A stretch of DNA of 64,000 nucleotides from Alcaligenes ammonioxydans (GTDB lineage: Bacteria > Pseudomonadota > Gammaproteobacteria > Burkholderiales > Burkholderiaceae_B), in NCBI RefSeq assembly GCF_019343455.1, contig NZ_CP049362.1:1674001-1738000 (forward strand), given 5' to 3'. Every line of letters starts with the position of its first letter. The first letter of the stretch is position 1. The translations under genes were made by a program, and so were the position numbers. The notes beneath the pieces were generated by a model. The model did not search any database and was not told where the DNA came from. It worked only from the letters and a program-made list of their open reading frames with translations. Below are positions 15,467 to 24,322 of this stretch, one piece after another.

Positions 15467-16075
15467 CTATTTTGGCGCTTTCTCCAACTGCGCGTCCAGG
15501 TAATCCGACCACCATTGCATCAGGTCATGGCGCTCGGCCATGTACTGAGCATGGTTGTAGGCACGGCGCACCTTGTTGCGATCACGGTGTGCCAGCTGAC
15601 GCTCAATCACCTCTGAGCGAAAACCGCTTTGCTCGTTCATGATGGTGGAAGCCAAGCCACGAAAGCCATGGCCCGTCTGCAGGCCGCCAAATCCCATAAT
15701 CTTTAAAGCCCGGTTCATCGTCTCGCTGCTGATAGGCGTAGAGCGAGGATTGTGCACACCCGGAAAGAGAAACGCATGCCGGCCGGATAGGCTGTACAGC
15801 GAATCAAGAATTTGTAGGCTTTGGCGGGACAGGGGCACCAGGTGATCCGCGGCGCTTTGTTTTTGAATCAGCCGGCCTTTCATGCGCTCGGCGGGGATGG
15901 TCCATAAGGCGTTGGCCATATCGAATTCTTCCCAGCGCGCCCATTGCCGCTCGCTCGTGGGTGGGGTGGGGCTGTAATTAAATGAGGGAGCAGCGGGTGG
16001 GCTTCGCAATATAGGCGCTGTTACGCTCAGCCACAGCCCGTGTGCGCATGGACTGTGCACTGCAAGCGCTGTCAT
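15467..16075 (-). pseudogene. decayed tyrosine recombinase (P4-type integrase), C-terminal part
   Basis: Residues about 40-202 match the catalytic domain of tRNA-targeting integrases: TSERQWARWEEFD, IPAERMKGR, HLVPLSRQSLQIL, LFPG, HGFRGLAST with the H-x-x-R box, RQLAHRD and a YMAERHDLMQWWSDYLD tail. The first 40 residues show no similarity, the arm-binding and core domains are missing, and the catalytic Arg expected just before TSE is replaced by Pro. It ends about 160 bp from tRNA-Val, a usual target of such elements. It is best read as a remnant of an integrative element that has otherwise gone. Confidence 0.8.
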
Positions 16076-16375
16076 GCATAACCCCGTGAGGTTTGCGCCG
16101 CGTCAGGCTCCATTGAAAGGCAAGAGGCTTAGCCTGTGCCTGTCGCTGCATCTACGCGTAGGCCGTGACCGCCATGTCCGGGGATCTAATCCTATCGTTC
16201 GCGGTACTCTCGTTGCTCATGACAAGGCAGTTTTGATATTGAAATGCTTGAGGGAGTGGGAAGGCGGTGGCTGCAGAGCCAAGATTGAACGCGGTTTGGC
16301 TATTTAGTTTGTAACAGCGCTATCTATATCTCTGAATAAGGTCCATAGTGTGTTCAGGGAGATTTTTCCCTTGAA
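16076..16375. other. region without a supported gene between integrase remnant and cold-shock gene
   Basis: About 300 bp. A 77-codon open frame at 16074-16307 lacks recognisable similarity and may be part of the decayed element. The last stretch is probably the cold-shock gene's promoter and leader. Confidence 0.4.
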
Positions 16376-16390
16376 CAATTAGGACATACA

Positions 16391-16600
16391 TTGAAAACAG
16401 AAATTGGTATCGTGAAGTGGTTCAACAACGAAAAAGGCTTCGGCTTCATCGCACCGGAAAGTGGCGGTAAAGACCTCTTCGCACACCACAGTGAAATTCA
16501 GGGTACTGGGTTTAAATCTCTCGAAGAGAATCAGCGAGTTTCTTTCGTTGCAGGCGCTGGCCAAAAAGGCCCTTGCGCTACCCAGATCCAAATCGTTTGA
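16391..16600 (+). CDS. cold-shock protein, CspA family
   Basis: A 69-residue single cold-shock domain that binds single-stranded RNA and [21 protein letters not shown] holds RNP1 (KGFGFI); RNP2 is DLFAHH where VFVHH is typical. The start is TTG, seven bases after AGGA; no in-frame ATG is available before the conserved [11 protein letters not shown] terminator follows. Confidence 0.93.
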   Translation: MKTEIGIVKWFNNEKGFGFIAPESGGKDLFAHHSEIQGTGFKSLEENQRVSFVAGAGQKGPCATQIQIV

Positions 16601-16642
16601 TCCCCTGCTTGCCTTCTTAGGCAAGTGTTGAGTTGATCGGTT

Positions 16643-16679
16643 AAGGCCGGACCCTTTGAAACATTGGGTTCGGCCTTTT
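16643..16679 (+). terminator. terminator after cold-shock gene
   Basis: AAGGCCGGACCC and GGGTTCGGCCTT pair across an 11-base loop and run into TTTTC. Confidence 0.75.
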
Positions 16680-16997
16680 CGTATGCAAGTGCCCCTTGCC
16701 CTCATCCAGGCATGGTCCGCGACGATGCATCGGCGTCCCTGACCCTCTGTCAATGAGGGTGTTTCTGGCAGAGACGACGCTGTGAGCATGATAGGGAAGG
16801 GCATGACAAGCTGGTTCTCAACCTCCATCCATACACGCCTCTTGTTGAAATAGACGCGCTGTTGGTAGCTTCAACGCCTAGCGTTGAGAATAAGGTAACG
16901 GCGCAGTGGTTGGTGATAGAATCGCGCATTTAATAATGTCAAATAGTCAAATAATGAGAAAATAAATGCACTAACACTAGGTGCCATCGCTTGTAGC

Positions 16998-17435
16998 ATG
17001 TTGATCGGTAGCGCCCACGCTCAGACGAGGGTGTCCTGTGAGCAGGAAGTGAGAGAGGTCAACCAGTTTCTCTCAGAGCAAGGGATGCCGGTCATCAATG
17101 ACGTGAAGGCGCTTGTCCATGTGCTTCGCCAAATAAAGCAGTACGAAAGGCTTCCTCCTCAGTACCTGACAAGTAACGAAGCAAGGAGACTGGGGTGGTC
17201 TGGGAAGGCTTCAGACAGTCTGTGGGGGCTTAGGGCAACCAATCAGAAATTGATAGGAGGGGACGCTTTCAGAGGCCCAGGCTTGCCCGCTAATGTGCAG
17301 TGGCTCAGTGCTGACCTGGATGTGTCGCGAGGCTATCGCGGTAATAAGCGCTTGATTTACAGTCCCGAAAGCCCGATAAGCTTTATCAGCGTTGATAACT
17401 ATCGGAATTTTGTTGAGTTATCTCCCTGTCATTAA
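16998..17435 (+). CDS. secreted barnase-like ribonuclease-fold protein, catalytic residues replaced
   Basis: The 145-residue frame aligns along its length with barnase: LPPQYLTSNEARRLGW (residues 52-67) to LPDNYITKSEAQALGW, IGGDAF (86-91), WLSADLD (102-108) to WREADIN, GYRGNKRLIYS (112-122) to GFRNSDRILYS, and VDNYRNF (132-138) to TDHYQTF. The positions of barnase Arg83 and Arg87 are kept (R114, R118), but the general base Glu73 is Ser104 and the general acid His102 is Asn134, so ordinary RNase activity is not expected. The frame starts inside a signal peptide. One extra A in the A-run at 16959-16962 would join it to ATG at 16954 and give a normal leader beginning MRKINALTLG and ending AHA. 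No barstar-like gene is adjacent. It may be a pseudogene or a repurposed fold. Confidence 0.7.
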   Translation: MLIGSAHAQTRVSCEQEVREVNQFLSEQGMPVINDVKALVHVLRQIKQYERLPPQYLTSNEARRLGWSGKASDSLWGLRATNQKLIGGDAFRGPGLPANVQWLSADLDVSRGYRGNKRLIYSPESPISFISVDNYRNFVELSPCH

Positions 17436-17596
17436 AGCGATTGTGTTTGTCAGGTTGCTATGAGGGGCCTTGTAGGACAAGCGTGGCGCTGATCATTATC
17501 AGCGTCGAAGCAGAGCTACCCATGGGGAGCCGCTTGGGTAGGCCAGCGCTTCGTACAAGCGCCTGATCATCAGGGAGTGGTTGGCTGGAGTTGGCT

Positions 17597-18217
17597 TTAC
17601 ATCACCACGTATTGGGATATGGCCAGGAAATGTGCTGCACTGCCCGCCAGTACAAATAAATGCCAAATGCCGTGCCAATGTCGGAAGCGCTCGTCAAACA
17701 CGAAAAAAACAATGCCGGCAGTATAAATTGCCCCTCCTGCCGCCAACCAGGAAAAGCCCTGTGAGCCCAGACTGGATGCCAGGGGCTCCAGCGCCAGCAA
17801 GACAATCCAGCCCATAAGAGCATAAATGACCAGCGACAAGACGCGTGCTGGCGAACGTGGACGGATATCCTGAAGGATACCGATGAGAGCCAGACCCCAG
17901 ACCACGCCGAACAGACTCCATCCCCAAGGTCCTCGCAGCGTTACCAGGCAAAAGGGGGTATAACTTCCCGCAATCAGCAAATAGATGGAAAAGTGGTCCA
18001 TCTTGCGAAATACGCGTTTGGCTCGTCCCTGGAAGCAGTGGTACAGCGTGGAGATCAGGTAAAGCAGGACAAGCGTAGTGCCATAGATGGCTGTGCTGGT
18101 AATGCGCCAAGGGTCGCCCGTAAAGCTTGCCATGACCAGCAGCCAGGAGACACCGCCGATGGCCAGAACCGCGCCGATCAAATGTGACCAGGCATTGAAT
18201 CGTTCACCGTAATACAT
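17597..18217 (-). CDS. hemolysin III / PAQR-family membrane protein
   Basis: A 206-residue protein with seven hydrophobic segments. Metal-binding residues typical of the family are present: WSHLIGA near the N-terminus, STLYHCFQGR and KMDHFSIYLLIAGSYTPF in the middle, HWHGIWHLFVLAGSAAHF near the C-terminus. The function of bacterial members is poorly defined. The start chosen follows GAGGG at good spacing; an upstream in-frame start would add 12 residues. Confidence 0.9.
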   Translation of the reverse strand: MYYGERFNAWSHLIGAVLAIGGVSWLLVMASFTGDPWRITSTAIYGTTLVLLYLISTLYHCFQGRAKRVFRKMDHFSIYLLIAGSYTPFCLVTLRGPWGWSLFGVVWGLALIGILQDIRPRSPARVLSLVIYALMGWIVLLALEPLASSLGSQGFSWLAAGGAIYTAGIVFFVFDERFRHWHGIWHLFVLAGSAAHFLAISQYVVM

Positions 18218-18253
18218 GATTCCCTCTTCTCTCCGAACACAGGGCAGGCACAA

Positions 18254-18625
18254 TGGAAGACTGTTGCCGAAAGGGAAAAGCTTAGTGCATCGCTTCGAAG
18301 CCCGTATTGGTGTTGATCAAGTCCGCGCAATACCTGGGGCATGAACCGCCGTGTTTTTTAATTTCTTGCCGTACGGCGCCGTTTTTGGCGATCGTGCTGT
18401 TTTTGTGTTGGCTCCAAGCTTATTCCCTTACGGAAATGGGGCTCGTGCGGTGTCCGCATACTCCGTCAGGTTCAAAGTGGACGCCGTGTCTCCTAGCCTA
18501 GCGCTGTGGCCTGTTTGGCTAACCCGACAAGGCGATGCTGTCAGGTAAACCCCAATGTCTGCTGAACCTGTCTGGCCCTAGGATAGCAGCAGCGCAATGT
18601 GCGTTTTTACTCTGGGAGGGTCATC
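18254..18625. other. intergenic region without a recognised gene
   Basis: About 370 bp between divergent genes. Short open frames overlap one another without ribosome-binding sites or similarity. Nothing specific seen. Confidence 0.5.
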
Positions 18626-18799
18626 ATGAAATTTGTGCTTTACAAGGACAAAGGGGGTGAATGGCGCTGGCGGTTCAAGGCGGCAAACGGCAATATTATT
18701 TGCGTCAGCTCGGAAGGCTATACCAGTAAGCAGAGTGCTCAAAACAGTATTGAGTCGGTCAAGAAAGGAATACCGGATGCGCCAGTTGTGGAGGAATAG
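18626..18799 (+). CDS. YegP-family (DUF1508) small protein
   Basis: A 57-residue single-repeat protein: FVLYKDKGGEWRWRFKAANG then SSEGYTSKQSAQNSIESVKK, the YegP repeat. Members are soluble and of unknown function. GGGAGG precedes the chosen ATG; an upstream in-frame start adds nine residues without support. A GGGGC/GCCCC hairpin followed by TTCTTC lies at 18801-18824. Confidence 0.88.
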   Translation: MKFVLYKDKGGEWRWRFKAANGNIICVSSEGYTSKQSAQNSIESVKKGIPDAPVVEE

Positions 18800-19036
18800 A
18801 TAGGGGCCCTTGTTGCCCCTTCTTCGTTCAGTCGGGAACGTGGACGAGAGCTCAGCCCGCCTGTCCGTGTGTCTTTTTATCTTGGGCCTTGCCATTACGC
18901 CGTCGCCTGGCGGAGGCTTCCTGCAACGGCGGTGCAGACAGGTACGGTGTGTGAACAGAGTCGTCGCCGCCTGCCATTGGGCAGGCTCAGGGCTTGGACG
19001 AGAGAAACAGGACGGCGCGGTCAACACGCCGTTCTG

Positions 19037-20050
19037 TCATTCGTGCTCCATTTTTTGTTCTTGGGCGTTATCTTGGCTGCGTACGATGCCGCAGCGCTTG
19101 TGGGCCTGCATGACCACAGCCACGTTGCTGTTGAGCACGCCTTCTATTTCCCCCAGCCGACGCGTCACTACATCCCAAAGCTGGAGGCTGTCGCGGCACA
19201 GCACGTGCCAGAAAAGTTGGGAAGGGCCACTGGTGCCAAAGAGACAACGGGTATTGGGGTCCTGGGCCAGGTGTGCTGCCAGCGTATTGACCGCCTGAGG
19301 GCGCACTTGTATCGAAACCACAGCTTCAACCGGAAAGCCTACCAAAGCGGGCTCCACTTCGACCCGGAAAGATAGCGCTTTACGCTCTACCAGATGCTGT
19401 AAAAGCCGTTGCGCGGTCGGTTCGCTTACGCCAGCCTGCTCGGCCAAATCGGCCAGGCTGGCCCGACCATCCCTTTTTAACCCATTCGCGATTCGGTGTT
19501 CGGCTTCGGTCAGTGCCAGGGGAGCGTGCGTGGAGTGGCTGTCGGTCGTGTCCGCTGGCTTGGCCTGTATGCGCCACTGACCTGCCCGTCGAAACGAGCG
19601 TAGTACCAGGCGTGCATCGACATGCTCGACGCCGGGCATGCAGGGAAGGCTGCGGGTCACCAGTTCGGGCATGTCTGCCTCATCGGCAAGTGTCAGTTCG
19701 GCCATCAAGTCTGCGGAGCCTGCCAAGGTGACCACCAATTGGCAGTTTTCCATTTGGGCCAGTTTTTCGGCCACGAAAGGAACTTGTCCGGCATGACAGC
19801 GCATCCAGGCATGCAAGACCACCCCCTTGCCAGTGGTCAACGGGTCGGTTTCGGCAATGACGCGCAGGGCGCCTGTTTCCAAAAGGCGCTTGATCCGTCT
19901 TCCCACTGTACGTTCGGCGATGCCGGCGGCCGCGCCGAGCTCTCGCCAGGAGGCGCGTGGCTCTGCCTGCAAGGCAATCAGGCAGGCCAGATCGGTGTCA
20001 TCGAGAGTGGGTAGCAAGGGTTTACCCTTGCTTGACGTGACCATATTCAT
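19037..20050 (-). CDS. tandem Lrp/AsnC-family transcriptional regulator
   Basis: At 337 residues it is twice the usual Lrp length. Two units are visible: helix-turn-helix about 17-65 (LDDTDLACLIALQ, SWRELGAAAGIAERTVGRRIKRL), ligand-binding-like domain about 70-155, a second HTH about 180-225 (LTEAEHRIANGL, LADLAEQAGVSEPTAQRLLQHL) and a second effector domain to the end. It is divergent from an MFS transporter and amidase and probably regulates them. Confidence 0.9.
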   Translation of the reverse strand: MNMVTSSKGKPLLPTLDDTDLACLIALQAEPRASWRELGAAAGIAERTVGRRIKRLLETGALRVIAETDPLTTGKGVVLHAWMRCHAGQVPFVAEKLAQMENCQLVVTLAGSADLMAELTLADEADMPELVTRSLPCMPGVEHVDARLVLRSFRRAGQWRIQAKPADTTDSHSTHAPLALTEAEHRIANGLKRDGRASLADLAEQAGVSEPTAQRLLQHLVERKALSFRVEVEPALVGFPVEAVVSIQVRPQAVNTLAAHLAQDPNTRCLFGTSGPSQLFWHVLCRDSLQLWDVVTRRLGEIEGVLNSNVAVVMQAHKRCGIVRSQDNAQEQKMEHE

Positions 20051-20128
20051 CTAATTAACCTTCTTAAATTGCTAAAAAATAAACTTTTTAAACCTGTTTT
20101 GACCAAAAATAAACAAATTGAGGAATTC

Positions 20129-21433
20129 ATGAGCACTCCCTCTCTACGTCCGAGCGCCCCGACAGGAGTGGACCCCGTTCCGGTTTCGCGCGTTCGCACC
20201 ATTGTGGCAGGTAGTGTAGGCAACGCGGTTGAATGGTTCGATTGGACCATTTACGCCTCCTTCGCTATCTTTTTTTCCAGTCAGTTCTTTCCTGAAGGAA
20301 ATGAAACCACGGCACTGCTGGCCAGCTTTGGTATTTTTGCAGTGGGTTTTTTCATGCGTCCCATCGGCGGCTGGCTGCTTGGTATCTTCTCCGACCGTTA
20401 CGGACGCAAAGCCGCTTTAGGACTGACTATCCTGATGATGGCCGGAGGGTCGCTTATTATCGCAGTAACCCCGACCTATGCGGCAATCGGTTTGGCGGCT
20501 CCTCTTTTATTGACCCTTGCCCGTCTGTTGCAAGGTCTGTCTTTGGGAGGAGAGTATGCCTCGGCAACAACTTTTCTGACCGAGATGGCGCCGCCCCATC
20601 GCCGCGGTTTTTACTCCAGCTTTGTTTTCTTCAGTGCGGCGGTCGGTATCCTGGCGGCTTCGGCCGTAGGGTGGGTGCTGACGACCTGGTTGACGCGTGC
20701 GGAAATGGCCGCCTGGGGTTGGCGTATTCCGTTTCTGCTGGGGGCATTGGGCGGGGTAGTGGGTCTGTGGATTCGACGCTCGATTCCCGAGACCGAGGCT
20801 TTTTCCGAAAGCAAGAAAGCAGGGGTTGAAAAGCAGCCTTTGCGCACGTTGCTGCGTGATTACCCCAGAGAAGTGCTGCGCATTATCGGTTTTTCCGTGC
20901 TGACAACCTTTGCGTTCTATATTTTTGTCGCCTATGTGCCGACCTATGCCATCCGCCATGTGCAGGCCGATCCCAAGGTTGCATTTGCCGCCAATACTGT
21001 GGCCTTGATTGTGTTCATGATGGTCCAGCCCTTGTTCGGTGCCTTGTCCGATCGGATCGGACGCAAACCACAATTGATCGTTTTTGCGGCCGGGTACCTG
21101 TTCTTCTTTTATCCGCTGATGAGCACGTTGGGCCCGTCTTTCGGTTCTATTTTGTTGGTGGAGCTGTTTGGTCTGGTCCTGTACGCCATGTATACCTCGA
21201 TCGGCCCAGCGATTATGTCTGAGCAGTTCCCGACCAGCGTCCGGGCGGTTGGCATCGGTGCCCCCTATAACCTGATGGTGGCTTTGTTGGGAGGCACGAC
21301 GCCTTATCTGTTGACCTGGTTGCAAAGCAATGGCCTGGAACGATGGTTCTTTTACTATGTGTTGGCTGGCGCGGTAATTACCTTGGTCACCTTTATACGT
21401 ATGCCCGAGACAGTCGGACAAAAATTGCGCTGA
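20129..21433 (+). CDS. MFS transporter, metabolite:H+ symporter (MHS) family
   Basis: A 434-residue inner-membrane protein with about 12 membrane segments. The N-terminal VGNAVEWFDWTIYASFAIFF, the loop SDRYGRKAAL and LLQGLSLGGEYASATTFLTE are typical of the KgtP/ProP/ShiA branch, which imports organic acids or related solutes with protons. GAGGAATTC precedes the ATG; an earlier in-frame start lacks a ribosome-binding site. Followed by an amidase gene after a hairpin. Confidence 0.9.
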   Translation: MSTPSLRPSAPTGVDPVPVSRVRTIVAGSVGNAVEWFDWTIYASFAIFFSSQFFPEGNETTALLASFGIFAVGFFMRPIGGWLLGIFSDRYGRKAALGLTILMMAGGSLIIAVTPTYAAIGLAAPLLLTLARLLQGLSLGGEYASATTFLTEMAPPHRRGFYSSFVFFSAAVGILAASAVGWVLTTWLTRAEMAAWGWRIPFLLGALGGVVGLWIRRSIPETEAFSESKKAGVEKQPLRTLLRDYPREVLRIIGFSVLTTFAFYIFVAYVPTYAIRHVQADPKVAFAANTVALIVFMMVQPLFGALSDRIGRKPQLIVFAAGYLFFFYPLMSTLGPSFGSILLVELFGLVLYAMYTSIGPAIMSEQFPTSVRAVGIGAPYNLMVALLGGTTPYLLTWLQSNGLERWFFYYVLAGAVITLVTFIRMPETVGQKLR

Positions 21434-21470
21434 TCGCGCCTGTTTAGCCCGGTGTCTGGCCGGGTAGTAG

Positions 21471-21495
21471 ACACAGCCCGCGATGCGGGCTGTGT
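21471..21495 (+). terminator. hairpin between MFS and amidase genes
   Basis: ACACAGCCCGC and GCGGGCTGTGT pair around a three-base loop, followed by GATTTT. Likely a partial terminator or RNA-stabilising hairpin, since the amidase start is 17 bp downstream. Confidence 0.6.
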
Positions 21496-21512
21496 GATTT
21501 TCAGGAAACCCC

Positions 21513-22940
21513 ATGTTGAAACAAGATGTCGCCCTTCATTTTCGAGATGCTCTGGAGATTGGGCAGGAGATTCGGCAGGGCCGCTTAAGCGCCCGCCAGG
21601 TTGCCACGTATTTTCTGGATCGTATCGAGCGTGCAGCCGAGCTCAATGCCTTTAGTGTCATCACGGCCGAACGCGCCCTGGCCCAGGCGGACGCGGCCGA
21701 TCGTTTGCTGGCGGCGGGCATTGTGCTGGGACCCTTCCATGGTGTGCCCGTGGCCGTCAAGGACAGTGTGCAATGGGAGGGTACCGAGGCGACTCTCGGT
21801 TCGCAAAGCCGGGGCGGCAAGCTTAGTACCGAGACGGCAGCTGTCCTGCGCTCCTTGATGGCGCACGGTTTGGTGGTGCTGGGCAAAACCCGGATGACCG
21901 AGTTCGCCTTTGGCTTATCCGGGCAGAATCCTAGCCAGGGCACGGCGCGCAATCCCTGGGATGCGGTCGTCGCGCGTGCTCCGGGGGGCTCCTCCAGTGG
22001 CAGTGGGGTGGCGGTAGCGGCTGGTCTGGTGCCGATGGCCATGGGAGGCGATACGGGCGGCTCAGTACGTGCTCCTGCCACACTTAATGGCCTTGTCGGT
22101 TACAAGCCTTCGACCGGCGTGATCAGTTGTGCAGGCAGCTTGCCTTTGTCTGCGACCCTGGATGTTCTGGGACCCATCGCGCGCAGCGTGGCCGATGCCC
22201 GTCAAGTGACGGCGCTGTTGGCAGGCCCGGACATTGCCGATCCTTCGACGCTGGCGTTGCCTGCCGGGTGTGTGGCGGCCTTGCGCGCACCTGTTGCACC
22301 GATACAGGGTTCGATTGCCGTGCTGGACGAGACGGACTGGCCCACTATGTTGGACCATGACACACAAACGAGCTGGCATTCCACGCTGGAGCGCTTGCAG
22401 GAGGCAGGCGTATCACTGCAGACCTGGGCACCGCCGCCGGATTGTTCTTTTGCCCGACTGGCTGAAGATAATTCGATTGTGCTCGCTTACGAGGCCTATC
22501 AATATTACGGTGAGCTCGCTGCCGATCCTCGACACGACCTGTGGTCAGTGGTGCGGGAACGCATCCTGGCGGGGGGGCGGATTGATAGAGCGGCTTATGA
22601 AGCGGCTTTGCAACGACGCACAGCCGATATGCAGGCGTTTGCGCAGGCGATGCATGGCTTTGCAGCGTTACTGATGCCCGCCTGCGATCAGGTGGCTCAG
22701 CCGCTCGATCCTGAAGATGTACGGCATGCTGGTTTGGGCCGCTTGCTGCGCCCCGGCAATTTTTTGGGAGCAGCCGCTATTTCTCTGCCCACCGGGCTGG
22801 ATGGGCACGGTTTACCTACGGGCATTCAATTAATGACTCCGCGGGGAGGTGATGCGGGTTTGCTCGATTGTGCGCACGGGGTTGAACACGCGCTTGGCCG
22901 ACTTTCCCGCCATCCGGATTTGACGGCGTGGGGGCTGTAA
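21513..22940 (+). CDS. amidase signature family protein
   Basis: A 475-residue hydrolase with the Ser-cisSer-Lys triad of the amidase signature family: Lys in PVAVKDSV near residue 82, cis-Ser in PGGSSSGSGVAVAAG near 158 and nucleophile Ser in GGDTGGSVRAPA near 182. Related enzymes hydrolyse amides or ureas. It is not expected to be GatA because no gatB/gatC is adjacent and it sits with a transporter and regulator. The substrate is probably what the MFS protein imports. Confidence 0.9.
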   Translation: MLKQDVALHFRDALEIGQEIRQGRLSARQVATYFLDRIERAAELNAFSVITAERALAQADAADRLLAAGIVLGPFHGVPVAVKDSVQWEGTEATLGSQSRGGKLSTETAAVLRSLMAHGLVVLGKTRMTEFAFGLSGQNPSQGTARNPWDAVVARAPGGSSSGSGVAVAAGLVPMAMGGDTGGSVRAPATLNGLVGYKPSTGVISCAGSLPLSATLDVLGPIARSVADARQVTALLAGPDIADPSTLALPAGCVAALRAPVAPIQGSIAVLDETDWPTMLDHDTQTSWHSTLERLQEAGVSLQTWAPPPDCSFARLAEDNSIVLAYEAYQYYGELAADPRHDLWSVVRERILAGGRIDRAAYEAALQRRTADMQAFAQAMHGFAALLMPACDQVAQPLDPEDVRHAGLGRLLRPGNFLGAAAISLPTGLDGHGLPTGIQLMTPRGGDAGLLDCAHGVEHALGRLSRHPDLTAWGL

Positions 22941-23065
22941 AAAAACTGCTTGAGCCCGCCTGCAGCTCTTTGGGTGCTCCCCGTTCCCCACTCAGGGCGC
23001 AGGCTCTGTTTTCAGTAGTGCCCTTAGCAAGGTGAGCCCACACACAGGCTCTGGAGACAGAGAGC

Positions 23066-23102
23066 AAAAAAAAGACCTCGGTTCGATACCAGGTCTTTTT
23101 TT
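23066..23102. terminator. bidirectional terminator between amidase and RidA genes
   Basis: AAAAAAAGACCT and AGGTCTTTTTTT pair around CGGTTCGATACC. The A- and T-runs serve both convergent genes. Confidence 0.9.
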
Positions 23103-23136
23103 GCGCTCAGCATTTAAAAATGCATAGTGCGCGCGA

Positions 23137-23583
23137 TCAGTCCAGCATGGCCTCTGCTTCAATCTCAATCAGCCATTCGCGTCGGGCCAGGCCGTTGATC
23201 AGAATCCAGGAGGAAGGGGGGGGATTGACCGGAAAGCGTTTCAATAATGCGGCGGCAATCTCATCCTGCTCTTGGGGTGAACTGGCATCTTCCCGAATAA
23301 AAATTCGCAGCATGATTACCTGATCGATCCGGCCGCCCGCTTCGGCCAGAACCAGTTCTATATTGTCCAGAGCGGCTTCTGTCTGTTCACGCATACCACC
23401 GCTGACGGTTTGTTCCTGGGCGTTGACGCCCACTTGCCCGGACAACATGACACGGCGTTGGCCGGTGACAACCAAGCCTTGGCTGAAACCGTATTGCAGA
23501 GAATTGAATACGGTGGAGGGGTTAATAGCGCTTTTAGTCATCTTCATCAATACATAAAAGGTCAGTTGAGGCGGTGTGTTCAC
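23137..23583 (-). CDS. RidA family protein (enamine/imine deaminase-like)
   Basis: A 148-residue trimer-forming fold that hydrolyses reactive enamines or imines. Blocks seen: NSLQYGFSQGLVV, MLSGQVGVNAQEQ, MREQTEAALDNIELVLAEAGG, LRIFIRED and a C-terminal GLARREWLIEIEAEAM. A GTG start with AGGAGG seven bases upstream is used; an internal ATG would shorten it by 12 or 14 residues to the usual RidA N-terminus. Confidence 0.88.
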   Translation of the reverse strand: MNTPPQLTFYVLMKMTKSAINPSTVFNSLQYGFSQGLVVTGQRRVMLSGQVGVNAQEQTVSGGMREQTEAALDNIELVLAEAGGRIDQVIMLRIFIREDASSPQEQDEIAAALLKRFPVNPPPSSWILINGLARREWLIEIEAEAMLD

Positions 23584-23777
23584 ACGCCATCCTCCTACCT
23601 TGGGGCTGTCTGGTAGAAGACAAGGGCTGTGTGGAAAATAGATACCGGCCCGGGCAGGGATTCACCAAGAGGGCTCACAAGACTGGAGGCGTAGTGCGGA
23701 GACACCTTACATCGAGTTTCCCTTGTTCGACCGCGCAGCCGCTAGAATGAGTTCACGTCCTAGCCACGGAGGCGTTT

Positions 23778-24197
23778 ATGACGAGTGATCAAACCCGGAT
23801 TCAGGGCACGTGTTTGTGTGCTGCGGTGTCAATCAGTATTGCGCAGCCCAGCCCGACAATCAGTGCTTGCCATTGCAGTATCTGTCGAAACTGGACGGGA
23901 GGCCCGTTCTTTTCATTGGAGACGCATGAGAGCCCTGTCATTGAGGGCAAAGAGCATGTCAGGTCTTATGCTTCCTCGGAATGGGCGCGGCGTAGTTTTT
24001 GCGCTGTCTGCGGCACGCATTTATTCTATGAGCTCAAGGCAGGTGGCTTTCATGCTATTTCGGCCGGCCTGTTCAAAGAGAGCGGGCAATGGCCGTTTGA
24101 ACTGCAGGTTTTTATCGATGAGAAACCAGATAATTATCAGTTTGCCAATTCAACACGGCAGATGACCGGCGAGGAGGTGGTGAAGCTGTTTTCCTGA
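23778..24197 (+). CDS. GFA / CENP-V domain protein (zinc-binding)
   Basis: A 139-residue protein of the family once named glutathione-dependent formaldehyde-activating. Zinc ligands are visible as CLC (residues 12-14), CHCSICR near 31 and CAVCG near 75. No formaldehyde pathway genes are near, so no specific reaction is assigned. Confidence 0.9.
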   Translation: MTSDQTRIQGTCLCAAVSISIAQPSPTISACHCSICRNWTGGPFFSLETHESPVIEGKEHVRSYASSEWARRSFCAVCGTHLFYELKAGGFHAISAGLFKESGQWPFELQVFIDEKPDNYQFANSTRQMTGEEVVKLFS

Positions 24198-24322
24198 TTG
24201 TTTGCGCTGTCCTGGCAGTCGGGTCTGGAAGCCGGCTGCTCGCCCTGCCCGGGCAGCGCTGTGAAAATCGTAAGAGAAGGTCGGCGGAAATAGTCTTTGA
24301 TTCGTGTTCAAGGGGAGTTCTG

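Noticed and set aside
15261..15515. 84-codon minus-strand frame ending GSTGFEPATSTMST
   Set aside because: It is the antisense of tRNA-Val; this peptide string is a well-known artefact of translating tRNA genes.
16379..16828. 149-codon minus-strand frame over the cold-shock gene
   Set aside because: It is antisense to a clear CspA-type gene and its terminator, with no similarity or ribosome-binding site.
17436..17596. Search for a barstar-like inhibitor gene next to the barnase-like gene
   Set aside because: The 160 bp contains no suitable frame and the next gene is a membrane protein.
18810..19375. Plus-strand frames of 160-170 codons
   Set aside because: They overlap the 3' part of the tandem Lrp gene on the opposite strand and have no recognisable domain.
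20507..21514. 335-codon minus-strand frame opposite the MFS gene
   Set aside because: Low hydrophobicity, Gln/Arg/His-rich shadow typical of the antisense of membrane protein genes.
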